Source: Psychrobacter sp. MF31
GTDB taxonomy: Bacteria; Pseudomonadota; Gammaproteobacteria; Pseudomonadales; Moraxellaceae
DNA length: 64,000 nucleotides
Reading direction: 5' to 3'
NCBI RefSeq assembly: GCF_012847335.1
Contig: NZ_JABBDX010000002.1
Coordinates: 1-64,000, forward strand
The position numbers were made by a program, and so were the translations under genes. The notes under the pieces are model-generated. The model did no database searches. It was given only the letters and a program-made list of their open reading frames with translations, and was not told where the DNA came from. Every line of letters begins with the position of its first letter. The stretch's first letter is position 1. Below, one piece after another: positions 26,634 through 35,482 of this stretch.

Positions 26634-27958
26634 TAGGCGTCCTCAACCATGGCGGCAGCGTCAGAAACACGGATTTCGCCGGACATGAGCTTGGGTAGAA
26701 GGGTATCGCGGAGGTTGGTAAGCTGCCTACTCAACTCGTCATTAGCAAATATTTTGTTAAATAACTGTAAGGCTGTTTCATCAAATAGTTTATGTGTGCT
26801 CTTATTTGGCACAATAATATTAGTTGCCTTTATTTCTGCAGTAGATAAATTCACTTGTACGCCACTATTTGCTCTACTACGTAGCTCAGTTATTGTACTA
26901 TCTAGATTTGAATATATATAAATATATGGATAATTCAAAGCAGCATTTTCTTTAACACTCAATCTTCCAACTCTTTGATTAACTAAGTATTTATCGTTTT
27001 CAGACATTAAGGCAGTATGTCCTAATAGAGCCATGCTCGACTTCATATCAGTCATAGCCATTAGTAGATCACCTTTTTTTAGAAGGTATTTCTCTAAGCC
27101 CTTGGCTCTATCAGTAGGCAAATATGACTTAGTACCATCGTAATTGAAACCTCCGCCCCGTTTAATATGTCCCATTTTGAACACATGAAAAGCGTTGGTG
27201 GAGTCCGTCGTTAATTCTTTACTCTTAAAAGCATAACCATTTGTAAAGTCGCTTTCTTTCCCTAACGTACTTACCCTCCACCCCTTCGGAATCCACCCCA
27301 ATTCCTCGGTAAATTCAAACTCGTCAGGAAATAGGCTTTGAATTTCTGGATTTTCTTTTTTGATGATATTTTTGCGAAGCTTAGCGCGCGCGGCAAGCTC
27401 ATCGGGAATGAGTTTGCCTGCTTTAATCGCATTGTCAATCACGGGGTCAAAGTCCACAAACCAACTTTTAAACAGCGCCTGCGCCATCGCCTCAAGCGTT
27501 TCGTTCATTTGGCGATTGAGCTCGATTTTGTCGTCTAAAGAGCCGAGGATTTGGGCAATGGCTTTTTGTTCTTCTGGATGTGGAACAACAACTTCAATAT
27601 TCTTTAAGATTGTCTGATTTATTAATGGCTGTCCTGACCCTTCTCTCCAATTATTTAGATTTAAGTCTTTTAATAAAAAATATAGGAATAGAGCACTATT
27701 TTCACCTAATGCGAAAGCTTTGATAGCGTTATCTGTAACCCAAGCTCTATCTGGACTATAATAAACTGAGCCACAATAAGTTCCCACACGCCCAATAATA
27801 ATGCTTTTTTCTTTAGAGTTAGCACTATCGCTATGACCAATTACTCCATTAGAGCCATAAACTGCAAACTCTGAGCATTCAATACGCTCAGGCGATTTCT
27901 TTCCATTAGAAAAATTTAAAAGCTTTCCAAGAGAAGTCTCATTCCAATCACTCACCAT
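26633..27958 (-). CDS. hsdS: Type I restriction-modification specificity subunit
   Basis: About 441 residues. Two target-recognition domains are separated by conserved helices: PHPEEQKAIAQILGSLDDKIELNRQMN near residue 145-170 and DELSRQLTNLRDTLLPKLMSGEIRV at the C-terminus. HsdS reads the bipartite DNA target for both methylation and restriction. The start at 27958 (MVSDWNETSLG) overlaps the hsdM stop by 11 bp (ATGGTGAGTGA), supporting coupled translation; an ATG at 27997 lies deeper inside hsdM. The second recognition half reads smoothly with no frameshift. Confidence 0.92.
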   Translation of the reverse strand: MVSDWNETSLGKLLNFSNGKKSPERIECSEFAVYGSNGVIGHSDSANSKEKSIIIGRVGTYCGSVYYSPDRAWVTDNAIKAFALGENSALFLYFLLKDLNLNNWREGSGQPLINQTILKNIEVVVPHPEEQKAIAQILGSLDDKIELNRQMNETLEAMAQALFKSWFVDFDPVIDNAIKAGKLIPDELAARAKLRKNIIKKENPEIQSLFPDEFEFTEELGWIPKGWRVSTLGKESDFTNGYAFKSKELTTDSTNAFHVFKMGHIKRGGGFNYDGTKSYLPTDRAKGLEKYLLKKGDLLMAMTDMKSSMALLGHTALMSENDKYLVNQRVGRLSVKENAALNYPYIYIYSNLDSTITELRSRANSGVQVNLSTAEIKATNIIVPNKSTHKLFDETALQLFNKIFANDELSRQLTNLRDTLLPKLMSGEIRVSDAAAMVEDA

Positions 27959-29525
27959 AGCCCAAGCCCTCCAAATTCTCACGAATGACCGCATCAAGCC
28001 TTGCGGACTCTTGCATTTGCGCGTAGAGCGTTTGGGTCAGCTCCGCCATTTTGGTTTCAAAGGCGATGCCGTCATCTTCGATTGCCGCTGCGCCCACGTA
28101 GCGCCCTGGCGTCAGCACATAGTCATTGGCGGCAATATCGGCAAGGGTTGCCGATTTGCAGTAGCCTGCCACGTCCTCATACGCCTCATAGCCGCCTGCT
28201 GCTGCCTCACCGCGCCACGAATGGTAGGTATCGGCGATGGTGGCGATGTCCTCATCACTAAATGCCTTGTGCGTTCGGCTAATCATGCTGCCCATATTGC
28301 GCGCATCGATAAACAAGGTCTCGCCGCGACGGTCACGCATTCCGCGAGTTTTACTGTCTTGTGATTGCGCCTTTTTATCGCGGCTGATAAACCACAAACA
28401 CACTGGAATCTGAGTGGTATAAAACAGCTGCCCTGGTAGCGCTATCATGCAATCGACCAAGTCGTTTTTGATGATTTGCTCGCGGATGTCGCCCTCACCG
28501 CTTGTGGTCGTGGACATTGAGCCGTTTGCCATGACAAATCCGGCGCTGCCATGCTCGGATAATTTGAAGATGATGTGCAGTATCCAAGCGTAGTTGGCGT
28601 TACCTGTCGGCGGCGTTGGGTAGCCTGCCCAGCGCGGGTCTTGGGTCAGCTCATCTTCTGCGCGCCATGCCTTTTGGTTAAATGGTGGGTTTGCCATTAC
28701 AAAGTCGGCTTTGAGCTGCGGATGTTGGTCTTTAAAAAACGTATCCGCTGCCACGCTGCCCAAATTGCTTGAGATGCCGCGAATGGCAAGGTTCATTTTG
28801 GCAAGTTTATAGGTCGTTGTGGTGTACTCTTGACCGTAGATTGAGATGTCTTTGGTGTTGCCGTGATGGCTTTTGACAAATTTAATCGACTGCACAAACA
28901 TGCCGCCTGAACCGCAGCAGGGGTCGTAAATTTTGCCTTGGTACGGCTCAAGCATTTCGGTAATTAAGTTTACGACCGATTTTGGGGTGTAAAATTCGCC
29001 ACCGCCTTTGCCTTCCGTTGCCGCAAACTTGCCTAAAAAATACTCGTAAACGCGACCTACGGTATCTTCTTCGGGATTGCCGATGGTGTCGATATTGTTG
29101 ATAACGTCGATTAAGGCGGCAAGCTTACTTGCCGTTAAGCCAAGCCGCGAAAAATAATTGTCCGGCAATGCGCCTTTTAAGGATGGGTTGGTTTTTTCGA
29201 TGGTGCTAAGCGCGGTATCGATTTTTAAGGCAATGTCTTCTTGTTTGGCGTTTTCTTGAATATAGCTCCAGCGCGCGGTTTCTGGCAGATAAAACACGTT
29301 GTCTTTGGTATAAGCTGCCACCATGTCGATATGCTTTTCATGACCTGCGGCAATTAGCTTTTGCCGCTGAGCCTCAAAGGTATCACTAATAAACTTTAAG
29401 AAAATCAGACTTAATGCGACGTGCTTGTATTCCGAGGACTCCACGCTGCCGCGAAGCTTATTTGCCGCATCCCAAAGCGATTCCTCAAAACCCTTGTCAT
29501 TTTTGCTAACTGCCGTTACCGCCAT
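27948..29525 (-). CDS. hsdM: Type I restriction-modification methylase subunit
   Basis: 525 residues. It has the N-terminal HsdM helical domain (LWDAANKLRGSVESSEYKH), the GGGEFYTPKSVVNLI segment, motif I DPCCGSGGMFVQ and motif IV NPPFN, which marks an N6-adenine methyltransferase. It forms the M2S modification enzyme with HsdS. It is the first gene of the operon hsdM-hsdS-rhuM/fic-exported-hsdR. The promoter should lie in the AT-rich 29526-29600, but I could not single one out. Confidence 0.95.
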   Translation of the reverse strand: MAVTAVSKNDKGFEESLWDAANKLRGSVESSEYKHVALSLIFLKFISDTFEAQRQKLIAAGHEKHIDMVAAYTKDNVFYLPETARWSYIQENAKQEDIALKIDTALSTIEKTNPSLKGALPDNYFSRLGLTASKLAALIDVINNIDTIGNPEEDTVGRVYEYFLGKFAATEGKGGGEFYTPKSVVNLITEMLEPYQGKIYDPCCGSGGMFVQSIKFVKSHHGNTKDISIYGQEYTTTTYKLAKMNLAIRGISSNLGSVAADTFFKDQHPQLKADFVMANPPFNQKAWRAEDELTQDPRWAGYPTPPTGNANYAWILHIIFKLSEHGSAGFVMANGSMSTTTSGEGDIREQIIKNDLVDCMIALPGQLFYTTQIPVCLWFISRDKKAQSQDSKTRGMRDRRGETLFIDARNMGSMISRTHKAFSDEDIATIADTYHSWRGEAAAGGYEAYEDVAGYCKSATLADIAANDYVLTPGRYVGAAAIEDDGIAFETKMAELTQTLYAQMQESARLDAVIRENLEGLGYGE

Positions 29526-29760
29526 AATTTATTTTTCCAAAACAAACAACATTATTCAAAACTTGTCTATGATAACAGTAATGAGTTTGTACGGATAATC
29601 TGTATTTTAAATCATGATAATCTTTCCAAACCTAAGACATTTTTTAAATAGAATTAATTTACCTGATTTAGTTTCTGTATCGGTATAAAACCGCTAACAC
29701 TCTAATCAGCATTGTGGATCGCCCCAGTATTTTAGCTCCGACATGATTATCAACTAAAAC

Positions 29761-30882
29761 CTACAAAACAATCTCATAACTTGTGCTGCGACCTGACGCG
29801 ACTGATTTTTGCAGCATGCCTTTGTCTATCAAATCATTGATATCGCGAAGGGCGGTGTCAATGGAGCACTTAGTCATCGTCGCCCATTTTTTGGTGGTCA
29901 ATTTGCCGTAAAAATCATTTATTAACCGATTAAGCATCTTAATTTGCCTATCATTTAACGCATGATGCCGATGCGTCTGCCAAAAACTGGCTTTTGCCAT
30001 AATTCTATCGGTGGTCGCTTGAGCGGCAATCAGGGCATCTATCAGCGTTTCTAAAAACCAAACTAGCCATAACGTGATATCGCGGCCGCCTTTTTGCGTT
30101 CGCTCCAACACCTTATAATATTCATTACGCCGATTTAAAATTTGTGCGGATAAACTATAAAAGCGCTGAGCGCTGCCATCACTTTTGGCCAGCATCCGCT
30201 CCGTAATTGCCCGAGTTAGCCGTCCATTACCATCGTCAAAAGGATGCAGCGTCACAAACCATAAATGCGCGATACCCGCTTTGATGACCAAATCAAGATG
30301 AGCTTGCTTGCTTAGCGGCATATTAAACCACTGTAGAAAACGATCCAACTCATCAACAAGCCTATCTGCATGAGGCGCAACAAAATGCACGCGCTCTCGA
30401 CCGTAGCCTCCTGAAACCACTTGCATAGCGCCTTGACGGTCATCTCGAAGCTTACCAACTTTAATTTGATAAAGCCCGCTATAACCATCTGGGAACAGCG
30501 CCCGATGCCAACTGAACAAGTCTTCTAGTAATAACGGCTTATCAAAGTGAAATGTCGCAGCCAGCATCATCTCAACTACCGCGTCAATCTCCCGAGAAGC
30601 GGCTGGCAAATCATGGTCATCAACCCCTAAATGACGAGCAACAGACGATCTTACTTGATCGGTTTTTAAAACCTCACCTTCAATTTCAGACGTTTTGACC
30701 ACCTCAAGGGTAACAGCATCCAACTGAGCCTCAACATTTAATTCAAACCCAAGCGTCAGTAATTTGCCAAGAAGTTGACCTTGAAGCAATCGTACTTGAC
30801 TGACGAGCGGCAGCAGTTTTTTATCTGACCACTGCCAATCGGTCCAGTTAGGATGCTCATGAATATAAGTGACATGTTTCAT
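29761..30882 (-). CDS. Fic family protein (DUF4172 type)
   Basis: 373 residues. The N-terminus (THEHPNWTDWQW-like, then LLPLVSQVRLLQGQLLGKL) fits DUF4172. The inhibitory-type segment SEIEGE lies near residue 70. The catalytic motif HPFDDGNGRLTR is intact around 217-228, followed by a C-terminal winged helix (KWATMTKCSIDTALRDIND). Fic enzymes transfer AMP or related groups to proteins. It lies 235 bp upstream of hsdM on the same strand and probably has its own promoter. A decayed relative, including its upstream flank, is found at 63627-63960. Confidence 0.9.
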   Translation of the reverse strand: MKHVTYIHEHPNWTDWQWSDKKLLPLVSQVRLLQGQLLGKLLTLGFELNVEAQLDAVTLEVVKTSEIEGEVLKTDQVRSSVARHLGVDDHDLPAASREIDAVVEMMLAATFHFDKPLLLEDLFSWHRALFPDGYSGLYQIKVGKLRDDRQGAMQVVSGGYGRERVHFVAPHADRLVDELDRFLQWFNMPLSKQAHLDLVIKAGIAHLWFVTLHPFDDGNGRLTRAITERMLAKSDGSAQRFYSLSAQILNRRNEYYKVLERTQKGGRDITLWLVWFLETLIDALIAAQATTDRIMAKASFWQTHRHHALNDRQIKMLNRLINDFYGKLTTKKWATMTKCSIDTALRDINDLIDKGMLQKSVASGRSTSYEIVL

Positions 30883-31121
30883 AATAAGACCAAAATCTGC
30901 GTAAATTAGAGGATTATTCTCCGTATATTATGCAGAGATTAAAGTTAAGAAACAAGAAAAGCCATCGCTGAAATGATGGGTCAAACTGTATTTTCTCAAT
31001 AATAAAAACACAAATAATAGAAAAATAGGACTGACGAGCGCATAAAAATGAGAAGAGTAGAGGTAAAAACGCTATAATTTTATAGTGCCCAAATACGAAA
31101 AACGATTTAGTAAGGTCTTAA

Positions 31122-31150
31122 TTGACATCAAAAATAACGTTTGCTAAAAT
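31122..31150 (+). promoter_or_regulatory. Sigma70 promoter ahead of the tRNA-like sequence
   Basis: TTGACA (31122-31127) and TAAAAT (31145-31150) have a 17-bp spacer, 35 bp before the tRNA-Val-like sequence. This suits a stable RNA promoter. Confidence 0.65.
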
Positions 31151-31185
31151 CGCTGCAAGCTACGATTGGTAATTGATGTAAGATT

Positions 31186-31262
31186 AGGTATAAACAGAAG
31201 AGTTTGGTGCTCCTACTTTGACATGGTGGAGGTCGCTAGTTCGAATCTAGTTACGCCTACCA
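31186..31262 (+). tRNA. tRNA-Val(GAC)-like gene, 5' half degenerate
   Basis: The 3' half is perfect. Anticodon loop TTGACAT is at 31218-31224 (anticodon GAC), anticodon stem strand GGTGG at 31225-31229 and variable loop AGGTC. The T stem is GCTAG/CTAGT with loop TTCGAAT, the acceptor strand TACGCCT, and ACCA is encoded. Upstream, AGGTATA (31186-31192) pairs with the acceptor strand at six of seven positions and CTACT pairs with GGTGG using two G-U pairs. The D arm (31195-31212) does not fold in the canonical way. So it is either a divergent tRNA or a pseudo-tRNA left by an integration event, in which a tRNA 3' part is rebuilt. A promoter and a terminator flank it. Confidence 0.5.
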
Positions 31263-31268
31263 AATTTT

Positions 31269-31299
31269 AAAAACCCCGACTTCTTAGTTGGGGTTTTTT
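31269..31299 (+). terminator. Terminator after the tRNA-Val-like gene
   Basis: Stem AAAAACCCC (31269-31277) / GGGGTTTTT (31290-31298) with a T run, 7 bp after the CCA end. A typical stable-RNA terminator. Confidence 0.85.
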
Positions 31300-31453
31300 A
31301 TTGCCCATTTTATAAGGGCTGTAGTGGTATTTAAGAATTTCCCACAGCCTTTATTTCATATCTATATTACGTTGCTCAGTAGGTTAAATAATATTTTATA
31401 CGTTTGAAGAAATCTCAAGGACAAGACGGATCATCCAATAACAATACTTACCC

Positions 31454-32917
31454 TTAATGCGTTAAAGGTAGCTGGATACAAACCTTGAAAAGTATCTTAT
31501 CTTTAACTTGAATAGTCATTTTACCATTATGAGCATTTACGATAGACTGAACGATCGACAGACCAAGCCCTGTTCCCGAATGAAATTGATTTTGCTTATG
31601 ATGGCGATAAAATCGTTCAGACAGTTTAGCGACATCTTTTGGCTCTATAGGGTCATCTAAGCGGTTACAAAAGGTGATCTCTAAAAAAGCGGGCTTTGAT
31701 AGTGCGGCGTTTTTTTTATTAAGGTTATCTGTACTTTTTTCTATTAAATTTGCTTGAATTGTAATCTCGCTATGCTCCGCCGCGTAGTAAATAGCATTAG
31801 AGATTAAGTTAGCAAATAATCGCTGCAAAAGACTATCATCGCCTAACACATGATGAAAATAACCAATTTTTTTAAAGGCAATATCTTTATCTTCAGCAAT
31901 AAACTCATAGTAATCAATGACTTTATTCATAATACCATCGGTATCAACTGGAATAAAATGCGAATCATGAAGCCCTTTTTCTGTCTTAGCCAGCAATAGC
32001 ATATTATTAACTAAAACTGATAACTGAGCTAAAGTATCATGCTGATGATGCAGCTGTTCGACATATTCATGTAACGCGCGCGGTTTATTTAGCATGACTT
32101 GAGTTTGAGTCGTTAATGTTGCCAAAGGGGTTCGCAGCTCGTGGGCTATGTCGTCTGAAAATCGTGATAAGGCATCAAAATTGCGCTCAAGATTAGTCAT
32201 CATTGCATTATAAGCTTGCGCTAAAGGTTTTAGCTCACGAGGCATTTTGCTGACGATAATACGATCGTCTAATTGATCAGCATTGATATTGCGCATTTTT
32301 TGTCTGATGGTTGAAAGCGGTGCAAACCCTAAATTTACACTAAAGGCGGCGACAGAAACTAAGATAAACGTAGTTGCCAACAAAAGAAGAATAAGCTGGC
32401 GGTTAAAATGGTGGATATATTGATGATGAATATCTACCGGTAACGCGATAAGTGCCAAATGGGTAGAATTTTTAATAATAATAGCGCGATAAAAACGATG
32501 ATCTATCGTCAAATCAAATTGTTCATTGTGATATTTTTCCCATAAGTTTTTTACCAACCCTTTATTATGCAGTTGGCTTAAAAATCCTGTAGGCGAGCTG
32601 CTGATAGGCTTGCCTTGGTGGTCAGTAATTACGGCTTTAACATCGTAATCAAGCCCTGCCTCATGAGAAAGTAGGATGCTTTTAGTATTTTGTTGCGGGG
32701 TTACAGCGGCGCTCGCGTTGGCATTGTTCATCATATATTGATGTAAATTGGTTGCCGCATGAGTCAAAATTTCAGCATCCATTTGTTCAAGATGCCCTGT
32801 AACGGAGCGCTGAATCCAAAGATAAAGACCGATTTGGGTAAAGGCGACAAACAGCGTTAATAAAAATAAGGTTCGCCAAAGCAGCGATAAGCGCCCTGTG
32901 ATTATTGTCGTGGTCAT
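31454..32917 (-). CDS. Heavy-metal sensor histidine kinase (CusS/CopS type)
   Basis: 487 residues. TM1 is near residues 13-32 and TM2 near 175-198, enclosing a periplasmic sensor region of about 140 residues. A HAMP linker follows (TIRQKMRNINADQLDDRI), then the H box DDIAHELRTPLA, an N box (LFANLISNAIYYA) and the G box GTGLGLSIVQS. It senses a periplasmic signal and phosphorylates the response regulator encoded just upstream, with which it overlaps by 4 bp. The link to copper comes from the divergent DUF411 and DUF305 genes and the CusR-like box between them. Confidence 0.92.
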   Translation of the reverse strand: MTTTIITGRLSLLWRTLFLLTLFVAFTQIGLYLWIQRSVTGHLEQMDAEILTHAATNLHQYMMNNANASAAVTPQQNTKSILLSHEAGLDYDVKAVITDHQGKPISSSPTGFLSQLHNKGLVKNLWEKYHNEQFDLTIDHRFYRAIIIKNSTHLALIALPVDIHHQYIHHFNRQLILLLLATTFILVSVAAFSVNLGFAPLSTIRQKMRNINADQLDDRIIVSKMPRELKPLAQAYNAMMTNLERNFDALSRFSDDIAHELRTPLATLTTQTQVMLNKPRALHEYVEQLHHQHDTLAQLSVLVNNMLLLAKTEKGLHDSHFIPVDTDGIMNKVIDYYEFIAEDKDIAFKKIGYFHHVLGDDSLLQRLFANLISNAIYYAAEHSEITIQANLIEKSTDNLNKKNAALSKPAFLEITFCNRLDDPIEPKDVAKLSERFYRHHKQNQFHSGTGLGLSIVQSIVNAHNGKMTIQVKDKILFKVCIQLPLTH

Positions 32918-33633
32918 GATGTCGGCGCTTTTGCAGCGGCAATAGCATCTGGGCTGTCTATCACCTCTAAGCGATAGCCCATACCGCGAACTGTATGGAT
33001 CAGCTTAATCTCAAAATCATCGTCAATTTTAAGCCGTAATCTGCGAATAGCCACATCGATCACGTTCGTATCGCTATCAAAATTGATGTCCCAAACCTGC
33101 GAGGCGATCACAGATCTTGGTAATACCTCACCTTGGCGCTCAAGCAAAAACTGCAATAGGGCAAACTCTTTGGCGGTAAGCTTAATTAATGTTTCGTCCC
33201 TATAAACACTGCGTTTGGCAATGTCCATCGTAAGATCAGCAATTTTTAGCACATTGCTACTGTAGTCCACTTGCTTGGCGCGGCGTAGTAAACTTTTTAT
33301 TCTCACCAACAGTTCAGCAAAAGCAAAAGGCTTTGTTAAATAGTCATCACCGCCAATCTCAATGCCTTTAATACGATCATTCAGCTCATCTTTAGCAGTC
33401 AAAAACAGTACTGGCGTCAGCTTTCCTGCGGCGCGGTAATTGCGAACCACTTCAAAGCCACTGATATCGGGTAGCATCACGTCCATGATCACGACATTAA
33501 AATCTTCACTCATCAAAGCATGGTAGCCATCAAGTCCTGTAGTTTGATGGCTCACGATAAATCCAGCTTCCATAAGCCCTTTTTTTATGTAATCGCCAAG
33601 GGTGATCTCATCTTCAACAAGCAAAATTTTCAT
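32914..33633 (-). CDS. OmpR-family response regulator (CusR/CopR type)
   Basis: 239 residues. The receiver domain has the phospho-acceptor Asp in VVIMDVMLPD (about residue 51) and the Lys in DDYLTKPFAFAEL. The winged-helix output domain runs from about residue 125 (LTAKEFALLQFLLERQGEV, VIDVAIRRLRLKID). The ATG at 33633 (MKILLVEDE) is the family start; the TTG at 33648 is upstream and unlikely. It is divergent from the DUF411 lipoprotein gene. Expected to bind the palindrome at 33716-33729 and activate both directions. Confidence 0.93.
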   Translation of the reverse strand: MKILLVEDEITLGDYIKKGLMEAGFIVSHQTTGLDGYHALMSEDFNVVIMDVMLPDISGFEVVRNYRAAGKLTPVLFLTAKDELNDRIKGIEIGGDDYLTKPFAFAELLVRIKSLLRRAKQVDYSSNVLKIADLTMDIAKRSVYRDETLIKLTAKEFALLQFLLERQGEVLPRSVIASQVWDINFDSDTNVIDVAIRRLRLKIDDDFEIKLIHTVRGMGYRLEVIDSPDAIAAAKAPTS

Positions 33634-33715
33634 GATAGCCGTATCCAATAGCTCTCGTTAAGAAATTTAGAATATAAAGGAGTCATAACGATATTGATAT
33701 AAAAACAGCCCAATA

Positions 33716-33751
33716 TGACAATATTGTCATCAAGTTGTCATCTTGCTGTCA
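33716..33751. promoter_or_regulatory. CusR/CopR-like box with three half-sites 11 bp apart
   Basis: A perfect palindrome TGACAATATTGTCA (33716-33729) resembles the CusR box core. Half-sites TTGTCA at 33724 and 33735 and CTGTCA at 33746 are exactly 11 bp apart, one helical turn. It lies between the response regulator and the DUF411 gene. Confidence 0.7.
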
Positions 33752-33863
33752 GATTTAACCTTGTAAGCTTATCACTATGAGCAATTACAATCTGTTTTAT
33801 CAATTAGTTTGAGAGTTTATGATTACTTTTATTAGAAAATCAAAACAGCACGTTCATAACTCT

Positions 33864-34445
33864 ATGAAGATTTCAAAAATAGTTCTAACTATGTTCACCA
33901 TAGTTACTTTAGTTACTTTAGTTACTTTAGTTGCTTGTGGTAAGCCAAGCTCGACTGCCGACCAAACCCGTCATTTAGAACCAATACCAAAAACTCATTC
34001 AGCGACTAAAAAGAATATTTCTAACATCGATTCAGCGCTTTTAAAAACAGCTTCAGCTACAGTTTATAAAGATGCCAATTGTGGCTGCTGTAAAGACTGG
34101 ATTAGCCATGTCGAAGCTCATGGGTTAACTGCCACCTCAATTGATGTTACAGATATGAGGGAAGTTAAAGAGCGTTACGACGTACCAAATGACATGCAAT
34201 CATGCCATACCGCGGTGACAAGCGAAGGCTATGTTTTTGAAGGTCATGTTCCTGCAAAATTTGTAGCGCAGTTCTTGGCACGCCCGCCTGAAAATGCCAT
34301 CGGTCTGGCTGTACCTGATATGCCTTTAGGAAGCCCTGGTATGGAATATCAAAATCAGTTTGAGCCCTATCAAGTCATGCAGCTTAATAAAGATGGCAGC
34401 ACCAAAGTATTTGCCAATATTGAGTCAACTCAGCAGCAGCTATAA
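33864..34445 (+). CDS. DUF411 metal-binding lipoprotein
   Basis: 193 residues. A lipoprotein signal with lipobox LVAC (Cys about 23) has a hydrophobic core made of a V-T-L triple repeat, from three tandem copies of the 9-mer AGTTACTTT. The mature part holds the DUF411 motif YKDANCGCCKDWISH and a later Cys-His (DMQSCHTAV), proposed copper ligands. Such periplasmic proteins occur in copper-resistance operons. The ATG at 33864 is preferred as the signal peptide start over the ATG at 33819. Divergent from the CusRS-like genes and followed 72 bp later by the DUF305 gene. Confidence 0.88.
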   Translation: MKISKIVLTMFTIVTLVTLVTLVACGKPSSTADQTRHLEPIPKTHSATKKNISNIDSALLKTASATVYKDANCGCCKDWISHVEAHGLTATSIDVTDMREVKERYDVPNDMQSCHTAVTSEGYVFEGHVPAKFVAQFLARPPENAIGLAVPDMPLGSPGMEYQNQFEPYQVMQLNKDGSTKVFANIESTQQQL

Positions 34446-34517
34446 GCTGCGATATTAAGACTGGATTTTCTTGAATCAACGCTTTTAAAGACGTCATCAC
34501 AAATTTAAGGATTTATT

Positions 34518-35270
34518 ATGATTACCAACCGTAAATCACGATTATCTGTCATTGCGGTAGGCACGATTACAGCGTTACTGCTTAGTGCTTGTCAGCCTGC
34601 CAAAAACGAAGCAGAAGTAACAACGACAAGTGATGCGCCAGTAAGTGAATTAGAAAATCAAACAGCCAGTGAGGCAAACCCACACGCAAATCATGACATG
34701 AGCGCGGATATGGCATCAGACGATGCTTCTATGAGCGCTATGCATCAAGAGTACAGCGCTTCTATGACCAAAATGCATGAAGAAATGATGGTCGGAATGA
34801 GCTATAACGACCCTGACATGGCTTTTGCTCAAGGCATGTTAGGTCACCATATCGGTGCAGTTGATATGGCAAAAATTCAGCTTAAATATGGCACTGATGC
34901 CGAAATGCGCAAGCTTGCTCAGGACATCATTGACGCTCAGCAGTCAGAAATTGCAACGATGAAATCTTGGCTTGCCAGCCATAGTGACGCCCAATCGCCT
35001 ACACCCGATACTGAAGATATGCAAAAAGACTATGCGGACGGTATGGATGAGATGCACGAGGACATGATGGAAGGTATTGCCGACCCAAGACCTGACATGG
35101 CATTTGCTCGCGGAATGCTGCCTCATCATGTGGGCGCTGTTGACATGGCAAAAGTTCAACTCAAATACGGTAAAGATGAACAACTGCGTAAGCTTGCTCA
35201 AGATATTATTGATGCTCAAGAGCCTGAAATCAAACAAATGGAAAGTTGGATTGATAGGCAAGATACTTAA
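34518..35270 (+). CDS. Lipoprotein with two tandem DUF305 domains
   Basis: 250 residues. Lipobox LLSAC (Cys about 25) is followed by a linker rich in Asp, Ala and Met, then two similar DUF305 units. One is around residues 95-155 (PDMAFAQGMLGHHIGAVDMA) and the other around 190-248 (PDMAFARGMLPHHVGAVDMA). Each keeps the Met-rich MHEEMM/MHEDMM stretch, the paired histidines HH and the MAKxQLKYG segment. Family members are periplasmic metal-handling proteins found with copper resistance. The two-domain form looks like an internal duplication of a four-helix unit. The gene follows the DUF411 gene in the same direction. Confidence 0.88.
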   Translation: MITNRKSRLSVIAVGTITALLLSACQPAKNEAEVTTTSDAPVSELENQTASEANPHANHDMSADMASDDASMSAMHQEYSASMTKMHEEMMVGMSYNDPDMAFAQGMLGHHIGAVDMAKIQLKYGTDAEMRKLAQDIIDAQQSEIATMKSWLASHSDAQSPTPDTEDMQKDYADGMDEMHEDMMEGIADPRPDMAFARGMLPHHVGAVDMAKVQLKYGKDEQLRKLAQDIIDAQEPEIKQMESWIDRQDT

Positions 35271-35482
35271 ATTTAATCCGTAATTTTCGATAGGAAAACT
35301 TATGTTTTCTTATCTTTTATTCCTTAATATTTTTAATCAAAACTATTATCCAAAATGATTATTAATAAATAGTCTTTTGAAGATTTATTTATATCTAATA
35401 TTAGCATTTTTAATAAATACCTTTTATCTTCGATATACGTTTTTAAATGATTCACGACTGAATCAACCCATTAGGATTTGTC

